DNA of 64,000 nt from an uncultured Desulfuromonas sp. (GCF_963666745.1 NZ_OY762961.1:1042001-1106000); one strand, 5' to 3'; positions 50,323 through 60,301 are shown, counted from the first letter of the stretch. Program-made: numbers and translations. The notes: generated by a model not told the origin, from the sequence alone.

Positions 50323-51633
50323 ATGCTGTTGCAATTGTGGGCAGTCATCTTAAAAGAATTGCAATTGCTGCGACGCGACCGTGGTGGCCTTGCCGTTCTC
50401 TTTGTGATGCCGGTTGCTCTGGTGCTGGTTGTCTGCCTGGTTCAGGATAATATTCTCAAAACGTCTGGAGCGACCGCGGTCGATGTGCTGATTGTAGATC
50501 ATGATCAGGCGACCATCGGGCCGTGGCTTGTTTCTCAATTAGAGCAGCAAAGCGATCTGCACCTGTCTGTCAAAGATGGCGAACTGAGCTTCGAGCAGGC
50601 GCAACAATCGGTGGAGCGCGGAGACTATCAACTGGGGATTTATCTGGCTGATGATTTGAGCCACACTTTGCAGCTAGCGGTTGATAGCCAGATGCGCCAC
50701 GAACTTTTTGCGGCTTCATCGGCGCAGAACAGTGCGATGCCATCGCTATTCTATTCCTTTGACCCGGCTGTTCAGGGTGGGCTTCGCTCCGGATTGACCG
50801 GGATGATCAATCAGATTATTCAGAGACGTATTGCCGAATTACGTCTGGAAAGTCTTCAGAAATATTTGCCGAAACGGATCGAACACTATGTGACGTCAGA
50901 GTTGGGGCCGATGTTTTCCCAGGCTTTGGCGCAACATCCTCTGCGGCTCCAGCTGAGTCACACCGATAGGGATAAAATACCGGTTGTTCCTCTGGAAAAC
51001 CGGGCAGGATTTACCATGCCGACGTCGATTCAGCATAATGTTCCGGCCTGGTCGATTTTCGGACTGTTTTTCATTGTGTTGCCCTTGGCGACCGTGATGC
51101 TGCAGGAACGTACACAGGGAGTTTTTGTCCGCCTACAGTTGGTTCCCCGGGGTGCTTGGGCTTTATTAACAGGCCGTTTGACCGCCTATTTGATGATCAG
51201 CCTTGTTCAATTTGCGTTGATGCTGACCGTTGGTCGTACCTTGTTGCCTTTGTTGGGAACGGACTCTCTCGATCTTCATGGTCAAGTGCCGGCGTTGGTC
51301 GTCGTGAGTTTATGTGTGGCTCTTGCCGCTTGCGGGTTTGGTCTTTTGCTGGGTGTGTACGCACGCAGCAGCCAACAGGCCAGTTTGACCGCTGCTGTGG
51401 CCATTGTCATTTTTGCCGCGTTAGGCGGCATTATGATCCCGGTTTATCTGATGCCGGAGATGATGCAGCACATCAGTATTATTTCGCCATTGGGGTGGGG
51501 CATGGAAGCGATGCAGATTCTAGTGTTGCGTGGCGGCACGTTGCTGCAAACCTGGCCCTATCTTATGCGATTGTTGATCTGTTTTGCCGTCTGTTGTTTT
51601 TTTGCCTGGCGTGGTTTGCGTCGGCGGTGTTGA
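50323..51633 (+). CDS. ABC-2 type exporter permease
   Basis: 436 residues. One N-terminal TM helix (about 20-40), a ~200-residue extracytoplasmic region, then five to six TM helices between 235 and 430. Segments such as PAWSIFGLFFIVLPLATVMLQERTQG and AALGGIMIPVYLMPEMM are typical of the ABC-2 family (YhhJ/DrrB-like). With the ATPase encoded before it, forms an exporter; a lipid or acylated product is the likely cargo. A second export route besides the MMPL protein. Confidence 0.92.
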   Translation: MLLQLWAVILKELQLLRRDRGGLAVLFVMPVALVLVVCLVQDNILKTSGATAVDVLIVDHDQATIGPWLVSQLEQQSDLHLSVKDGELSFEQAQQSVERGDYQLGIYLADDLSHTLQLAVDSQMRHELFAASSAQNSAMPSLFYSFDPAVQGGLRSGLTGMINQIIQRRIAELRLESLQKYLPKRIEHYVTSELGPMFSQALAQHPLRLQLSHTDRDKIPVVPLENRAGFTMPTSIQHNVPAWSIFGLFFIVLPLATVMLQERTQGVFVRLQLVPRGAWALLTGRLTAYLMISLVQFALMLTVGRTLLPLLGTDSLDLHGQVPALVVVSLCVALAACGFGLLLGVYARSSQQASLTAAVAIVIFAALGGIMIPVYLMPEMMQHISIISPLGWGMEAMQILVLRGGTLLQTWPYLMRLLICFAVCCFFAWRGLRRRC

Positions 51634-51655
51634 AATTATTTTGGGAGGACCTGTT

Positions 51656-51922
51656 ATGAGTCGTGAAGCTTTGTACCGCGAATTACAAGATTTGATCATT
51701 GAAGCCTGTCATATCCAGGAAGAATTTCCTGAAATCATTGATCCTGACGTGTCACTGATCGGTCCGGACTCTCCTCTGGGGCTGGATTCACTTGATGCCG
51801 TGGAGATTGTCGTGGCTGTACAGCGACAGTATGATGTGCGTATCGGTGGTGAACAAACTGGGCGTGAGGCAATGGATACGTTGAGTGCTTTGGCTGATTT
51901 CGTCGAAACCCATCGATCATGA
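51656..51922 (+). CDS. Acyl carrier protein 3
   Basis: 88 residues from ATG 51656, which has GGGAGGACC nine bases upstream; a longer frame exists but overlaps the permease. Attachment motif LGLDSLD with Ser45. The N-terminus (LIIEACHIQEEFPEIIDPDVSLIG) is longer than in the other two ACPs. Last gene of the cluster. Confidence 0.93.
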   Translation: MSREALYRELQDLIIEACHIQEEFPEIIDPDVSLIGPDSPLGLDSLDAVEIVVAVQRQYDVRIGGEQTGREAMDTLSALADFVETHRS

Positions 51923-51970
51923 TCGCGATTCCTATCCGGTTTTCGCCTGAGAGTAAGGCGTGCTTAGGTG

Positions 51971-51999
51971 TTGTCAAATAACTGTAGGTCGGTTATATT
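51971..51999 (+). promoter_or_regulatory. Putative sigma70 promoter of the phosphate transporter gene
   Basis: TTGTCA (51971-51976), 17-base spacer, TATATT (51994-51999). Both boxes match the consensus at five of six positions. The 5' leader to the start at 52133 would be about 125 bases. Confidence 0.6.
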
Positions 52000-52132
52000 C
52001 GCAACGTTTTTTTGTCCGGGTAAGCTCATCAAAAACTCATCTTTATATGCAGGTGCGCCATGTGGCTGGTGTGCCTTAACTGAATTGGCTCTGTCCTGAT
52101 ACGGGCGTAATGGACGGGCTGCGGAGGTTCCT

Positions 52133-53821
52133 ATGTCGGCGTTGTTGAGCCAGAGCCTGTTGTTTGGGCTGTTGGGTGGCCTTGGTCTGTTCCTTTTCGG
52201 CATGAAGATCATGTCGGAAGGGTTGCAGAAGGTTGCCGGAAACCGAATGCGCAAGATCCTTGCCGCCTTAACCAATAACCGGTACGTGGCTGCCTTTGTC
52301 GGATTGGCTGTCACGGCAATAATCCAATCATCGAGTGCCACAACAGTGATGGTGGTCGGTTTTGTCAATGCCGGTTTGATGTCCCTTGTTCAGGCTATTG
52401 GAGTGGTTCTTGGCGCGAATATCGGCACCACGGTGACTGCTCAACTGATCGCGTTCAAAATTACCAAGTTTGCGTTGCCGGCCATTGGTATCGGTGTTGG
52501 TTTGAAAATGTTTGCCAAGCGCAAAAGTTGGGTTTATATCGGTGAAATCATTCTGGGATTCGGCATCTTGTTTTATGGTTTGTCGGTCATGAAGCATGCT
52601 TTTGATCCGGTGAAGAGCAGCGAAGAGTTTCGGCACATTTTTATGCTGGTCGGAGATAACCATCTACTGGCTGTTGCCGTTGGCGCTCTGATGACGGTGG
52701 TTGTCCAGAGTAGTAGTGCCACCATCGGTATCACTCTGGCGTTGGCTACCAGTGGGCTGCTGACCTTCGAAGGCAGCATGGCTTTGATCCTTGGGGAAAA
52801 CATCGGCACAACCATCACCGCCAATCTGGCGGCCATAGGTGCCAACGTCGCGGCGCGACGCACCGCCATGTCGCATTTCTTGTTCAATGTGATCGGCGTG
52901 GCTTACATGCTCCTTCTGTTTCCTTACTTTACGGCGTTTATCGAGTGGCTGACACCCGGTGACGCCGATTTTGTTATCAGCACTCAGCAACAGGCACAAG
53001 ACCTGATGATGGCCATCGGCGATAAACCTTATATTGCCCGCCATATTGCCAACACCCATAGTTTGTTTAATGTCCTAAACGTCGTCATTTTTCTGCCGAT
53101 GATCGGTTTGTTGGCCAAGTTGGCCACCCGTCTTGTTCCGGGAGAAGATGTTGAGGTCGAATTCCATCTTAAATATATCGACAATCGTGTCCTCAATACG
53201 CCTCCTTTGGCGATCAGCCAGGCGCGCTCAGAAACCAATCGCATGGCGGAACTGTGTCTGGAATGTCTTGATGACACGTTAACCTTCATGCGCAATGGCG
53301 ATACACGCATGCTCGAAGGGCTGCGTAAAAAAGAAGACCTGATTGACCTGCTGCAAAAAGAGATCATCGACTTTCTTGTCGCCGTTTCGCAGCGCCCCAT
53401 CTCGCAGGAAGTTTCCAAAGAGATCTCTTCGCTTATGCATATTGTCAATGACTTGGAAAAGGTTGGCGATTACTGTGAGAATCTGTGGGAGCTGGCCTTA
53501 CGAAAAATGGAGGAGCGGGTTAATTTTTCTCAGATGGCAATGACTGAGTTTGATGATCTGGCGAAGAAAACCCGCGACTTTTTTGCTTTTGTAAAATCCG
53601 CGATGGAGAGAAAAGATACGACGATCAAAGCCAAGGCTCAGCTGATGGAAAATCAAATTGATGATCTCGAAGAGCGTCAGCGCCTTAATCATATTGCCCG
53701 ACTTAATACCGGAGAATGTTCAGTGACGCCGGGATTAATCTTTATCGACATGCTGCACAATTTTGAAAAAATTGGTGATCATACCCACAGTGTCTCACGC
53801 GCTATTGTCGGGGAAAAATAG
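52133..53821 (+). CDS. Na/Pi cotransporter family protein with C-terminal PhoU-like domain
   Basis: 562 residues. The N-terminal half has two inverted PNaS repeats with the signature QSSSATT (IIQSSSATTVMVVGFVNAG near residue 64 and VVQSSSATIGITLALA near 190). Also present are GANIGTTVTAQL and GENIGTTITANL. The C-terminal part (about 365-560) is a PhoU-like helical domain. Sodium-coupled phosphate uptake or efflux in the inner membrane. Its TAG stop shares a base with the GTG start of the ppx-like gene. Confidence 0.93.
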   Translation: MSALLSQSLLFGLLGGLGLFLFGMKIMSEGLQKVAGNRMRKILAALTNNRYVAAFVGLAVTAIIQSSSATTVMVVGFVNAGLMSLVQAIGVVLGANIGTTVTAQLIAFKITKFALPAIGIGVGLKMFAKRKSWVYIGEIILGFGILFYGLSVMKHAFDPVKSSEEFRHIFMLVGDNHLLAVAVGALMTVVVQSSSATIGITLALATSGLLTFEGSMALILGENIGTTITANLAAIGANVAARRTAMSHFLFNVIGVAYMLLLFPYFTAFIEWLTPGDADFVISTQQQAQDLMMAIGDKPYIARHIANTHSLFNVLNVVIFLPMIGLLAKLATRLVPGEDVEVEFHLKYIDNRVLNTPPLAISQARSETNRMAELCLECLDDTLTFMRNGDTRMLEGLRKKEDLIDLLQKEIIDFLVAVSQRPISQEVSKEISSLMHIVNDLEKVGDYCENLWELALRKMEERVNFSQMAMTEFDDLAKKTRDFFAFVKSAMERKDTTIKAKAQLMENQIDDLEERQRLNHIARLNTGECSVTPGLIFIDMLHNFEKIGDHTHSVSRAIVGEK

Positions 53822-54747
53822 TGCCCGCTGTCATTGATGTCGGCTCCCATACCATTCGTCTTCTGATTGCGGATCTGGTTGACGAGTCACTGACAGTGCA
53901 CAGCTATCGCCACGTTGTCACCCACCTCGGTCGTGGCGTTGCCGAGCATCATGAGCTTTCTGACGAAGCGATGGAGGCAACATTGGTTGCCTTGGAATCG
54001 TTTTCCGCAACGCTCACAAAATTAAATCAGAAACAGCTCCGTGTTGTCGGAACCGAAGCATTGCGCGTGGCGCAAAATCGCGATCTGTTTATTGACCACG
54101 TTAAACAACGCACCGGCTTGAATCTGGAAATTCTCAATGGCGGCGAAGAAGCGTTGACAATGGCTCAAGGTGTTCTGCATGTCTTGAGGCCCTCACCACA
54201 TAAAGCCATCATCTTTGATATTGGCGGTGCCAGTACGGAGTTTGTTTGTGTCGATGAAGGGAAACTTCTCTTTCATCGCAGTTATCCGATCGGCGTCGTT
54301 TCACTTTGTGACAGCACGGATAGCCAAGCTCTAATGGAGCGCTGCGGGTATGTATTGCAGGAGGACCTCAAAGCCTGTGGGCTCTGGCCTGATGTGTGCC
54401 TAAATGAGTGGGCCTTGGTCGGAACAGCTGGAACCGTGACGACGCTCGCCGCAACACAGATGGGAATGACGCTTTACCGTCCTGAAGAAATCAATAATTT
54501 CACCCTTCATAAAGAACAGCTTGAGACGCTGTCACAACGCCTGGCTCCGTTGAGTTGTGAAGAGCGAGAACGGTTGCCCGGCATCGAATCGGGCCGGGGA
54601 GAGACTATCTTTGCCGGTGTCCTGTTTGTCCGGTTTATTTTGTCCTTATTGCAACATTCAGAGATGACAGTCAGTGACGCCGGATTGATGCAGGGCGTTT
54701 TCTGGTCTACCTGGGGGCAGCGCCCGGTTTTGTCAGCCGCAGATTGA
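53821..54747 (+). CDS. Ppx/GppA-family phosphatase
   Basis: 308 residues from a GTG overlapping the transporter stop. The ASKHA phosphatase signatures are present: VIDVGSHTIRLLIAD at the N-terminus, RVVGTEALRVAQN near 80, and FDIGGASTEFV near 135. Length corresponds to the catalytic Ppx/GppA domain only, without the HD domain of full-length exopolyphosphatases. Hydrolyses polyphosphate or pppGpp. Coupling to a phosphate transporter suits a role in phosphate storage. Confidence 0.92.
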   Translation: MPAVIDVGSHTIRLLIADLVDESLTVHSYRHVVTHLGRGVAEHHELSDEAMEATLVALESFSATLTKLNQKQLRVVGTEALRVAQNRDLFIDHVKQRTGLNLEILNGGEEALTMAQGVLHVLRPSPHKAIIFDIGGASTEFVCVDEGKLLFHRSYPIGVVSLCDSTDSQALMERCGYVLQEDLKACGLWPDVCLNEWALVGTAGTVTTLAATQMGMTLYRPEEINNFTLHKEQLETLSQRLAPLSCEERERLPGIESGRGETIFAGVLFVRFILSLLQHSEMTVSDAGLMQGVFWSTWGQRPVLSAAD

Positions 54748-54834
54748 CACCACAACGTCGTTCACTTATAGTCGGCGTTTAGTTGAAATGTTCGCATTGA
54801 TCGAATTCATCGAACGCTTGAGTGAGAGGACTAC

Positions 54835-56601
54835 ATGAGTAAAGAAATTTTATCTGGAAATGAAGCGATCGCCCGCGGGGCGTTCGAAGCCGGAGTCAAG
54901 GTGGCGGTGGCCTATCCGGGAACACCAAGTACCGAGATTCTGGAGAATACAGCCCATTACCCCTCGATTGATTCTTCCTGGGCACCCAACGAAAAAGTCG
55001 CCCTGGAAGTGGGGATCGGTTCTTGTTTTGGTGGTGCACGCAGCCTGGTCACCATGAAACACGTTGGTGTCAATGTTGCTGCGGACCCGTTGTTCACATT
55101 GTCCTATACCGGCGTGCGTGGCGGTCTGGTTCTCGTCGTCGCCGATGATCCGGAATTGCACTCGTCTCAGGATGAGCAGGACAGCCGTCACTATGCCCGG
55201 GCTGCAAAAGTTCCGATGTTTGAACCATCGGACAGTCAGGAAGCACTGGCATTTACGCGACTGGCTTTTGACGCCAGCGAACAGTTCGATACGCCGATGT
55301 TCCTGCGCACCACAACCCGAATCTCTCACTCCAAATCGATTGTTGAAACTGGTGAGCCGGTTACTGGACTGCCTGAACCGAGTCTGGAACGCAATCCGCC
55401 CAAGTTCGTCATGTTGCCGGGTAATGCCCGCAAGCGTCACGTGTTTGTTGAGAAACGCTTACAGGACATGGCGGAGTGGTCGTGCAGTCAATCATTCAAT
55501 CGTATCGAAGAACGCAGCAGTGATGTTGGTGTCATCACTGCCGGTATCGCCTACCAGTATGCTCGTGAGGTATTGCCGGATGCTTCTGTCCTCAAGTTGG
55601 GTCTGGTTTATCCGTTGCCGGCGCAACTGGTTAAGGATTTTGCCAGTCGCTTCAAGACGTTGTATGTGGTTGAAGAACTGGAACCGTTTCTCGAAGATCA
55701 GATCCGTGCCTTGGGCATTAACGTCATCGGCAAAGACCGTCTGCCCATTTGTGGTGAACTGACACCTGGACGTGTGCGGGAAGCTTTGCTGGCGGAAAAA
55801 CCGCAACCGGCGTATGAAACAACAATTGACCTGCCTAACCGTCCACCTAATATGTGTCCGGGCTGTCCACACCGTGGCGTCTTTTATGCGCTGAATCGCC
55901 TCAAGGCGTTTGTCACCGGCGATATCGGTTGTTATACGCTGGGATTCATGCCGCCGTTGTCGGCCATGGATACCTGTGTGTGCATGGGCGCCAGTGTCGG
56001 TAATGCTTCCGGTTTGAATAAAGTGTTGACCGGCCCGGATAAACAGAAAGTTGTTGGCGTGATCGGGGATTCCACGTTCCTGCATACCGGCATCAACGGT
56101 TTGATGGACATGGTCTACAATGGTTCGACTGCGACATTGATTATTCTCGACAATCACATTACCGCTATGACCGGTCGTCAGGAGAATCCTGCATCAGGGT
56201 TTACTCTGTCTGGTGAACTCAGCGCACAAGTTGACTTGGAGCAGTTGTGCCGCAGTGTTGGTATCCGTTCGGTGCGTAAAGTCAATCCGTGGAACCTGGA
56301 GGAGACCCGTCAGGTGATCAAGGAGGAGATGGAGCGCGAAGAGCCTTCCGTTGTCATTACTGAAGCGCCTTGTATCCTGATTAAGCGCGATGTCGGGCAG
56401 CGTAAACCACCACTGGTGATTGATCCGGATAAATGTACCGGCTGCAAGGCGTGTCTGAAAATCGGTTGTCCGGCCATCGAATGGCAACCGGATGCCGGGG
56501 AGCGGGGCAAGGCCTATGTCAACCAACTGTTGTGTGTTGGTTGTGGAATCTGTGATCAGTTGTGTAAGTTTGATGCCTATAGCGAGGTGACCAATGACTA
56601 A
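54835..56601 (+). CDS. iorA: Indolepyruvate:ferredoxin oxidoreductase, alpha subunit
   Basis: 588 residues. An N-terminal pyrimidine-binding-type domain starts with SGNEAIARGAFEAGVKVAVAYPG. The TPP-binding domain has MCPGCPHRGVFY near 338 and GDIGCYTLG near 360. Two C-terminal 4Fe-4S motifs follow: CTGCKACLKIGCP near 544 and CVGCGICDQLCKF near 573. Oxidises arylpyruvates (from Trp, Phe, Tyr) to arylacetyl-CoA with reduction of ferredoxin. Overlaps iorB by eight bases. Confidence 0.96.
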   Translation: MSKEILSGNEAIARGAFEAGVKVAVAYPGTPSTEILENTAHYPSIDSSWAPNEKVALEVGIGSCFGGARSLVTMKHVGVNVAADPLFTLSYTGVRGGLVLVVADDPELHSSQDEQDSRHYARAAKVPMFEPSDSQEALAFTRLAFDASEQFDTPMFLRTTTRISHSKSIVETGEPVTGLPEPSLERNPPKFVMLPGNARKRHVFVEKRLQDMAEWSCSQSFNRIEERSSDVGVITAGIAYQYAREVLPDASVLKLGLVYPLPAQLVKDFASRFKTLYVVEELEPFLEDQIRALGINVIGKDRLPICGELTPGRVREALLAEKPQPAYETTIDLPNRPPNMCPGCPHRGVFYALNRLKAFVTGDIGCYTLGFMPPLSAMDTCVCMGASVGNASGLNKVLTGPDKQKVVGVIGDSTFLHTGINGLMDMVYNGSTATLIILDNHITAMTGRQENPASGFTLSGELSAQVDLEQLCRSVGIRSVRKVNPWNLEETRQVIKEEMEREEPSVVITEAPCILIKRDVGQRKPPLVIDPDKCTGCKACLKIGCPAIEWQPDAGERGKAYVNQLLCVGCGICDQLCKFDAYSEVTND

Positions 56602-57172
56602 AGTAACCAATATCCTGTTGGCCGGTGTTGGTGGTCAGGGAACTCTGCTGGCCAGTGAAGTGTTGTCCGAAGTGTTGATGCTGGCGGGTTATGATGTGAA
56701 AAAGAATGAGATCCACGGCATGTCCCAACGTGGTGGCAGCGTCTCTTCCCATGTCCGCTTTGGCGAGCAGGTTTTTTCGCCGATCATACCGGAAGGGGAG
56801 ACGGATATTCTGTTTGGTTTTGAACTGTTGGAAACCTATCGCAATCTGCCATTGTTAAAAAAAGGCGGTGCGGTGATTACCAACAATCTGAAGCTGATGC
56901 CGCCGTCCGTGGCTACCGGTCAGGAACGTTATCCTGAAGGGCTTGAAGAGCTGATTTGCCAACAGGTGGAGAAATCTCTAGTCGTCGATGGACTCGCTTT
57001 GGCCATGGAGGCTGGTAACCCGCGCACAGTGAATATAGCTTTACTGGGGGCTCTGTCGATGAAAATCGATGTGGCACTGGAACTATGGGAACAGGCACTG
57101 CGCAAAATGGTGCCTGAAAAATTTCTTGAGGAAAATCTGCGGGCATTTGAGCTCGGTCGTCAGGCCGCCTGA
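56594..57172 (+). CDS. iorB: Indolepyruvate:ferredoxin oxidoreductase, beta subunit
   Basis: 192 residues. The gamma-type 2-oxoacid oxidoreductase domain begins NILLAGVGGQGTLLASEVLSE, followed by HGMSQRGGSVSSHVRFG. Pairs with IorA to complete the enzyme. Followed after 28 bases by the first phenylacetate-CoA ligase. Confidence 0.96.
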   Translation: MTKVTNILLAGVGGQGTLLASEVLSEVLMLAGYDVKKNEIHGMSQRGGSVSSHVRFGEQVFSPIIPEGETDILFGFELLETYRNLPLLKKGGAVITNNLKLMPPSVATGQERYPEGLEELICQQVEKSLVVDGLALAMEAGNPRTVNIALLGALSMKIDVALELWEQALRKMVPEKFLEENLRAFELGRQAA

Positions 57173-57200
57173 ACATAGACGTTGAACAAAGAGGTGACGC

Positions 57201-58502
57201 ATGATCTGGAATGAAGATTTCGAAACCCTGCCACGTGAGGCGATTGAAGCGTTGCAGTTGACCCGATTGAAACAGACGGTAGAGCGGGTTTATGCCATGG
57301 TGCCGTTTTATCGTGACAGCTTCAATAAGGCGGGCATTACTCCGGCGGATATCCGTTCGCTGGATGATTTGCAACGTCTGCCGTTTACGCTCAAACAGGA
57401 TATGCGCGACAACTATCCCTATGGATTGTTCGCGGTGCCGCTCGATCAGATTGTACGGATTCATGCCTCTTCGGGAACGACCGGCAAGCCGACGGTGGTT
57501 GGCTACACCAAACGTGATATTGATACTTGGTCGGAATTGATGGCGCGCTCGTTTATGGCTTCTGGTGCTACCCGCGGTGATGTCATTCATAATGCATACG
57601 GCTATGGCCTGTTTACCGGCGGTCTTGGTGCTCATTATGGTGCGGAACGTCTTGGTGCCTCGGTCATTCCCATGTCTGGCGGCAATACGAAAAAACAGAT
57701 CATGATTATGCAGGACTTCGGTTCATCAGTGATCACATGTACGCCGTCTTACAGCCTTTATCTGGCGGAAGCGTTGGCGGATGAAGGCGTGGATGTTGCT
57801 GATTTGAAACTGCGGATTGGAATCCTCGGTGCGGAGCCGTGGAGTGAATCCATGCGCGAGGAGATTGAGGCCAAGCTTGGCATTAAGGCCATCGATATCT
57901 ACGGCTTGTCGGAGATCATGGGGCCTGGTGTTGGCATCGAATGTGTGGAAGCCCAGCATGGCCTGCATATCTGGGAAGATCATTTTATCCCTGAAATTAT
58001 CGATCCGGCGACGGGCAAAGTTCTGCCTCATGGTGAAAAGGGTGAGCTAGTCCTGACGACCATCACCAAAGAAGGCATTCCGCTGATCCGTTATCGGACA
58101 CGTGATATTACGCGGATTATCTCTGAGCCTTGTATCTGTGGTCGGACCCATCTGCGCATTGAGCGTCTCAGCGGTCGTAGTGATGACATGCTGATTATTC
58201 GTGGTGTCAATGTCTTCCCGTCCCAGATTGAAAGTGTCTTGTGTCAGATCGAGGGGCTGGCGCCGCATTATCAGTTGATCGTTGAGCGCGAAGACAACCT
58301 GGACAGTCTCGAAGTTCAGGTTGAAGTCAACGAAGAAACGTTCTCGGACGAAGTCAAACAGATGCAGGAGTTGAGTGCCCAGATCCGCAAAGATATCAAA
58401 GATCTGCTCGGGATCACCTGTAAAGTGCGGCTGGTCGAACCAAAAACCATTGCCCGCAGTGAGGGCAAGGCACAACGGGTGATTGATCGCCGACAAGGCT
58501 AA
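57201..58502 (+). CDS. paaK: Phenylacetate-CoA ligase, copy 1
   Basis: 433 residues. AMP-binding signatures are [14 protein letters not shown] near 94, [11 protein letters not shown] near 234 and [20 protein letters not shown] near 328, all classic for PaaK. Activates phenylacetate or other arylacetates to the CoA thioester (or works in reverse to conserve ATP). Between iorB and an ACT-domain gene. About as long as the second copy at 58973 and clearly homologous along its whole length. Confidence 0.95.
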   Translation: MIWNEDFETLPREAIEALQLTRLKQTVERVYAMVPFYRDSFNKAGITPADIRSLDDLQRLPFTLKQDMRDNYPYGLFAVPLDQIVRIHASSGTTGKPTVVGYTKRDIDTWSELMARSFMASGATRGDVIHNAYGYGLFTGGLGAHYGAERLGASVIPMSGGNTKKQIMIMQDFGSSVITCTPSYSLYLAEALADEGVDVADLKLRIGILGAEPWSESMREEIEAKLGIKAIDIYGLSEIMGPGVGIECVEAQHGLHIWEDHFIPEIIDPATGKVLPHGEKGELVLTTITKEGIPLIRYRTRDITRIISEPCICGRTHLRIERLSGRSDDMLIIRGVNVFPSQIESVLCQIEGLAPHYQLIVEREDNLDSLEVQVEVNEETFSDEVKQMQELSAQIRKDIKDLLGITCKVRLVEPKTIARSEGKAQRVIDRRQG

Positions 58503-58528
58503 TTGCAATCCTATTTATGGGGGTGACA

Positions 58529-58960
58529 ATGAAAGTAGAACAGATTTCCATCTTTATTGAGAATAAATCAGGTCGTTTGGCGGAAGTCACACAAGCTCTG
58601 GGTGACAGTGGTGTGAACATTCGAGCCCTGTCTCTCGCGGATACTTCAGATTTCGGCATCTTGCGTCTGATCGTTGATAAGACGGATGTGGCCAAACAGG
58701 CCCTCAAGGAAAAAGGCTTTACCGTCAACAAAACGGCCGTTGTCGCCGTTGAAGTTCCGGATTGTCCCTCGGGCCTGGCTGGGATACTTCAAGTGCTCGA
58801 CAAAGGTGGTGTGAATGTCGAGTATATGTATGCGTTTGTCGAGCGCTGCGGTGAAAATGCCGTGATTATTTTCCGCTTTGATGATCCGGAGGCGGCGATT
58901 TCTGTATTGACTGAAAACGGTGTGCACGTTCTTCAAGGAGAGCGTGTTTATACCATGTAA
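58529..58960 (+). CDS. ACT-domain amino-acid-binding protein
   Basis: 143 residues from ATG 58529 (GGGGGTGAC upstream). Two tandem ACT domains: residues 1-70 ([29 protein letters not shown]) and 71-143 ([28 protein letters not shown]). Stand-alone ACT proteins beside PaaK are thought to sense amino acids, probably the aromatic ones oxidised by this operon. Sits between the two paaK genes. Confidence 0.93.
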   Translation: MKVEQISIFIENKSGRLAEVTQALGDSGVNIRALSLADTSDFGILRLIVDKTDVAKQALKEKGFTVNKTAVVAVEVPDCPSGLAGILQVLDKGGVNVEYMYAFVERCGENAVIIFRFDDPEAAISVLTENGVHVLQGERVYTM

Positions 58961-58972
58961 CTGGACAGGATA

Positions 58973-60301
58973 ATGACCCAGACTGCTATGGAAAAAACAA
59001 CTCAGATATGGGATCGCGAGCATGAATGCATGTCGCGTGATGAATTGGAGGCTCTGCAGCTAAAGCGTTTGCGGCAGACTCTTGAGCGGGTCAATAGCCA
59101 CGTTCCCTGTTACCAGAATAAGTTTGCTGCGCTCGGTCTGAGTGTCGGTGATGTCCGCACTCTGGACGATTTGAGCAAACTGCCGTTTACCACTAAGGAA
59201 GACCTGCGCCTCAATTATCCTTATGGGATGTTTGCCGTGCCGATGCGGGAAGTGGTGCGGATTCATTCCTCGTCCGGCACAACAGGCAAGCCGACCGTTG
59301 TTGGCTATACACGCAATGATCTGAATACCTGGACGCAACTGGCGGCACGTTTTATGACCGCTGCCGGAGTAACACCGGATGACATTGTTCATATTGCCTT
59401 CGGCTATGGTTTGTTCACTGGTGCCTTCGGGTTGCATTATGGTGCAGAAGAGATCGGTGCTTCGGTCATCCCTATCTCAAGTGGCAACACCGACAAACAG
59501 ATCATGATCATGCAGGATTATCTGTCCAGTGCTCTGGTGTGTACGCCGTCCTATGCCTTGACATTGGCGGACCGTATGGAAAAGAAGGGCATTGATCCGC
59601 ATCGCCTGTCTCTGAAAGTCGGTCTGTTTGGCGGTGAGCCGTGGAGTGAGGAGATGCGTCGCGAGATCGAGAAGCGCCTCGGTATTATTGCCACGGATAA
59701 CTACGGTCTTTCTGAGGTGATGGGGCCGGGTGTCGCTGGAGAGTGCCAGCATCAGTGCGGCATGCACATCTTCGAAGATCACTTTATTGCTGAAATCATC
59801 AATCCGGAGACCGGTGAAGTACTGCCTCGCGGCTCGGTTGGTGAGCTGGTGTTGACCAGTATCACCAAAGAGGCGTTTCCGATTATTCGTTATCGTACCC
59901 GTGATATCACTCAGTTGTCCTATGAAACCTGCGCCTGTGGACGAACCCATGTGCGTATGGCAAAGACCATGGGGCGTTCGGATGATATGTTGATCATCAA
60001 AGGGGTCAATGTCTTCCCGACTCAGATTGAAGAAGTCCTGTTCCAGGTTGATGGCTGTGAACCTCATTATCAACTGGTGGTGGAGCGCATTGGCACTATG
60101 GATACGCTTGAAGTTCAGGTGGAAGTCAACGAGCGAATTTTCTTTGATGAAATGCGTAAGCAACGGGCGTTTGTCGAGCAGTTGGAAAAACGCCTGCTGT
60201 CCATGCTCGGGGTGGGCGCAAAGGTCAAACTGGTTGAACCATCAAGTATTCCGCGTCATGAAGGGAAGGCAAATCGGGTCATTGACCGTCGCTCGAAATG
60301 A
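58973..60301 (+). CDS. paaK: Phenylacetate-CoA ligase, copy 2
   Basis: 442 residues. Signatures as in copy 1: [14 protein letters not shown] near 102, [11 protein letters not shown] near 244, [20 protein letters not shown] near 336. The central regions of the two copies are very similar (for example KQIMIMQD and [16 protein letters not shown]), so they are paralogues. Divergence in the N-terminal 60 residues and in helical parts suggests different acid preference. An ATG 15 bases in is an alternative start. Last gene of the ior-paaK operon. Confidence 0.95.
   Translation: MTQTAMEKTTQIWDREHECMSRDELEALQLKRLRQTLERVNSHVPCYQNKFAALGLSVGDVRTLDDLSKLPFTTKEDLRLNYPYGMFAVPMREVVRIHSSSGTTGKPTVVGYTRNDLNTWTQLAARFMTAAGVTPDDIVHIAFGYGLFTGAFGLHYGAEEIGASVIPISSGNTDKQIMIMQDYLSSALVCTPSYALTLADRMEKKGIDPHRLSLKVGLFGGEPWSEEMRREIEKRLGIIATDNYGLSEVMGPGVAGECQHQCGMHIFEDHFIAEIINPETGEVLPRGSVGELVLTSITKEAFPIIRYRTRDITQLSYETCACGRTHVRMAKTMGRSDDMLIIKGVNVFPTQIEEVLFQVDGCEPHYQLVVERIGTMDTLEVQVEVNERIFFDEMRKQRAFVEQLEKRLLSMLGVGAKVKLVEPSSIPRHEGKANRVIDRRSK

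Larger units (their letters stand above)
22567..51922 (+). other. Large biosynthetic gene cluster: aryl-polyene-like type II fatty-acid pathway with B12-radical SAM enzymes
   Basis: All 29 predicted genes from fabG to the third ACP point the same way and most overlap or lie within 30 bases of each other. The set contains four complete ketosynthases, two ketosynthase-like proteins without a normal active site, three ACPs, a ketoreductase, two dehydratase-like hotdogs, a thioesterase, an AMP-ligase, an ammonia-lyase, LolA/MMPL/DUF3261 export proteins, acyl- and glycosyltransferases, three B12-radical SAM proteins, a BtrH-like protein and an ABC exporter. Aryl-polyene clusters share the ACP, KS, DH, TE, LolA, MMPL and DUF3261 genes. 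The radical SAM and CrtI-like genes are extra. Two gaps (29633-30576 and 38954-39353) divide the set. The boundaries are inferred from direction and function. Confidence 0.85.
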
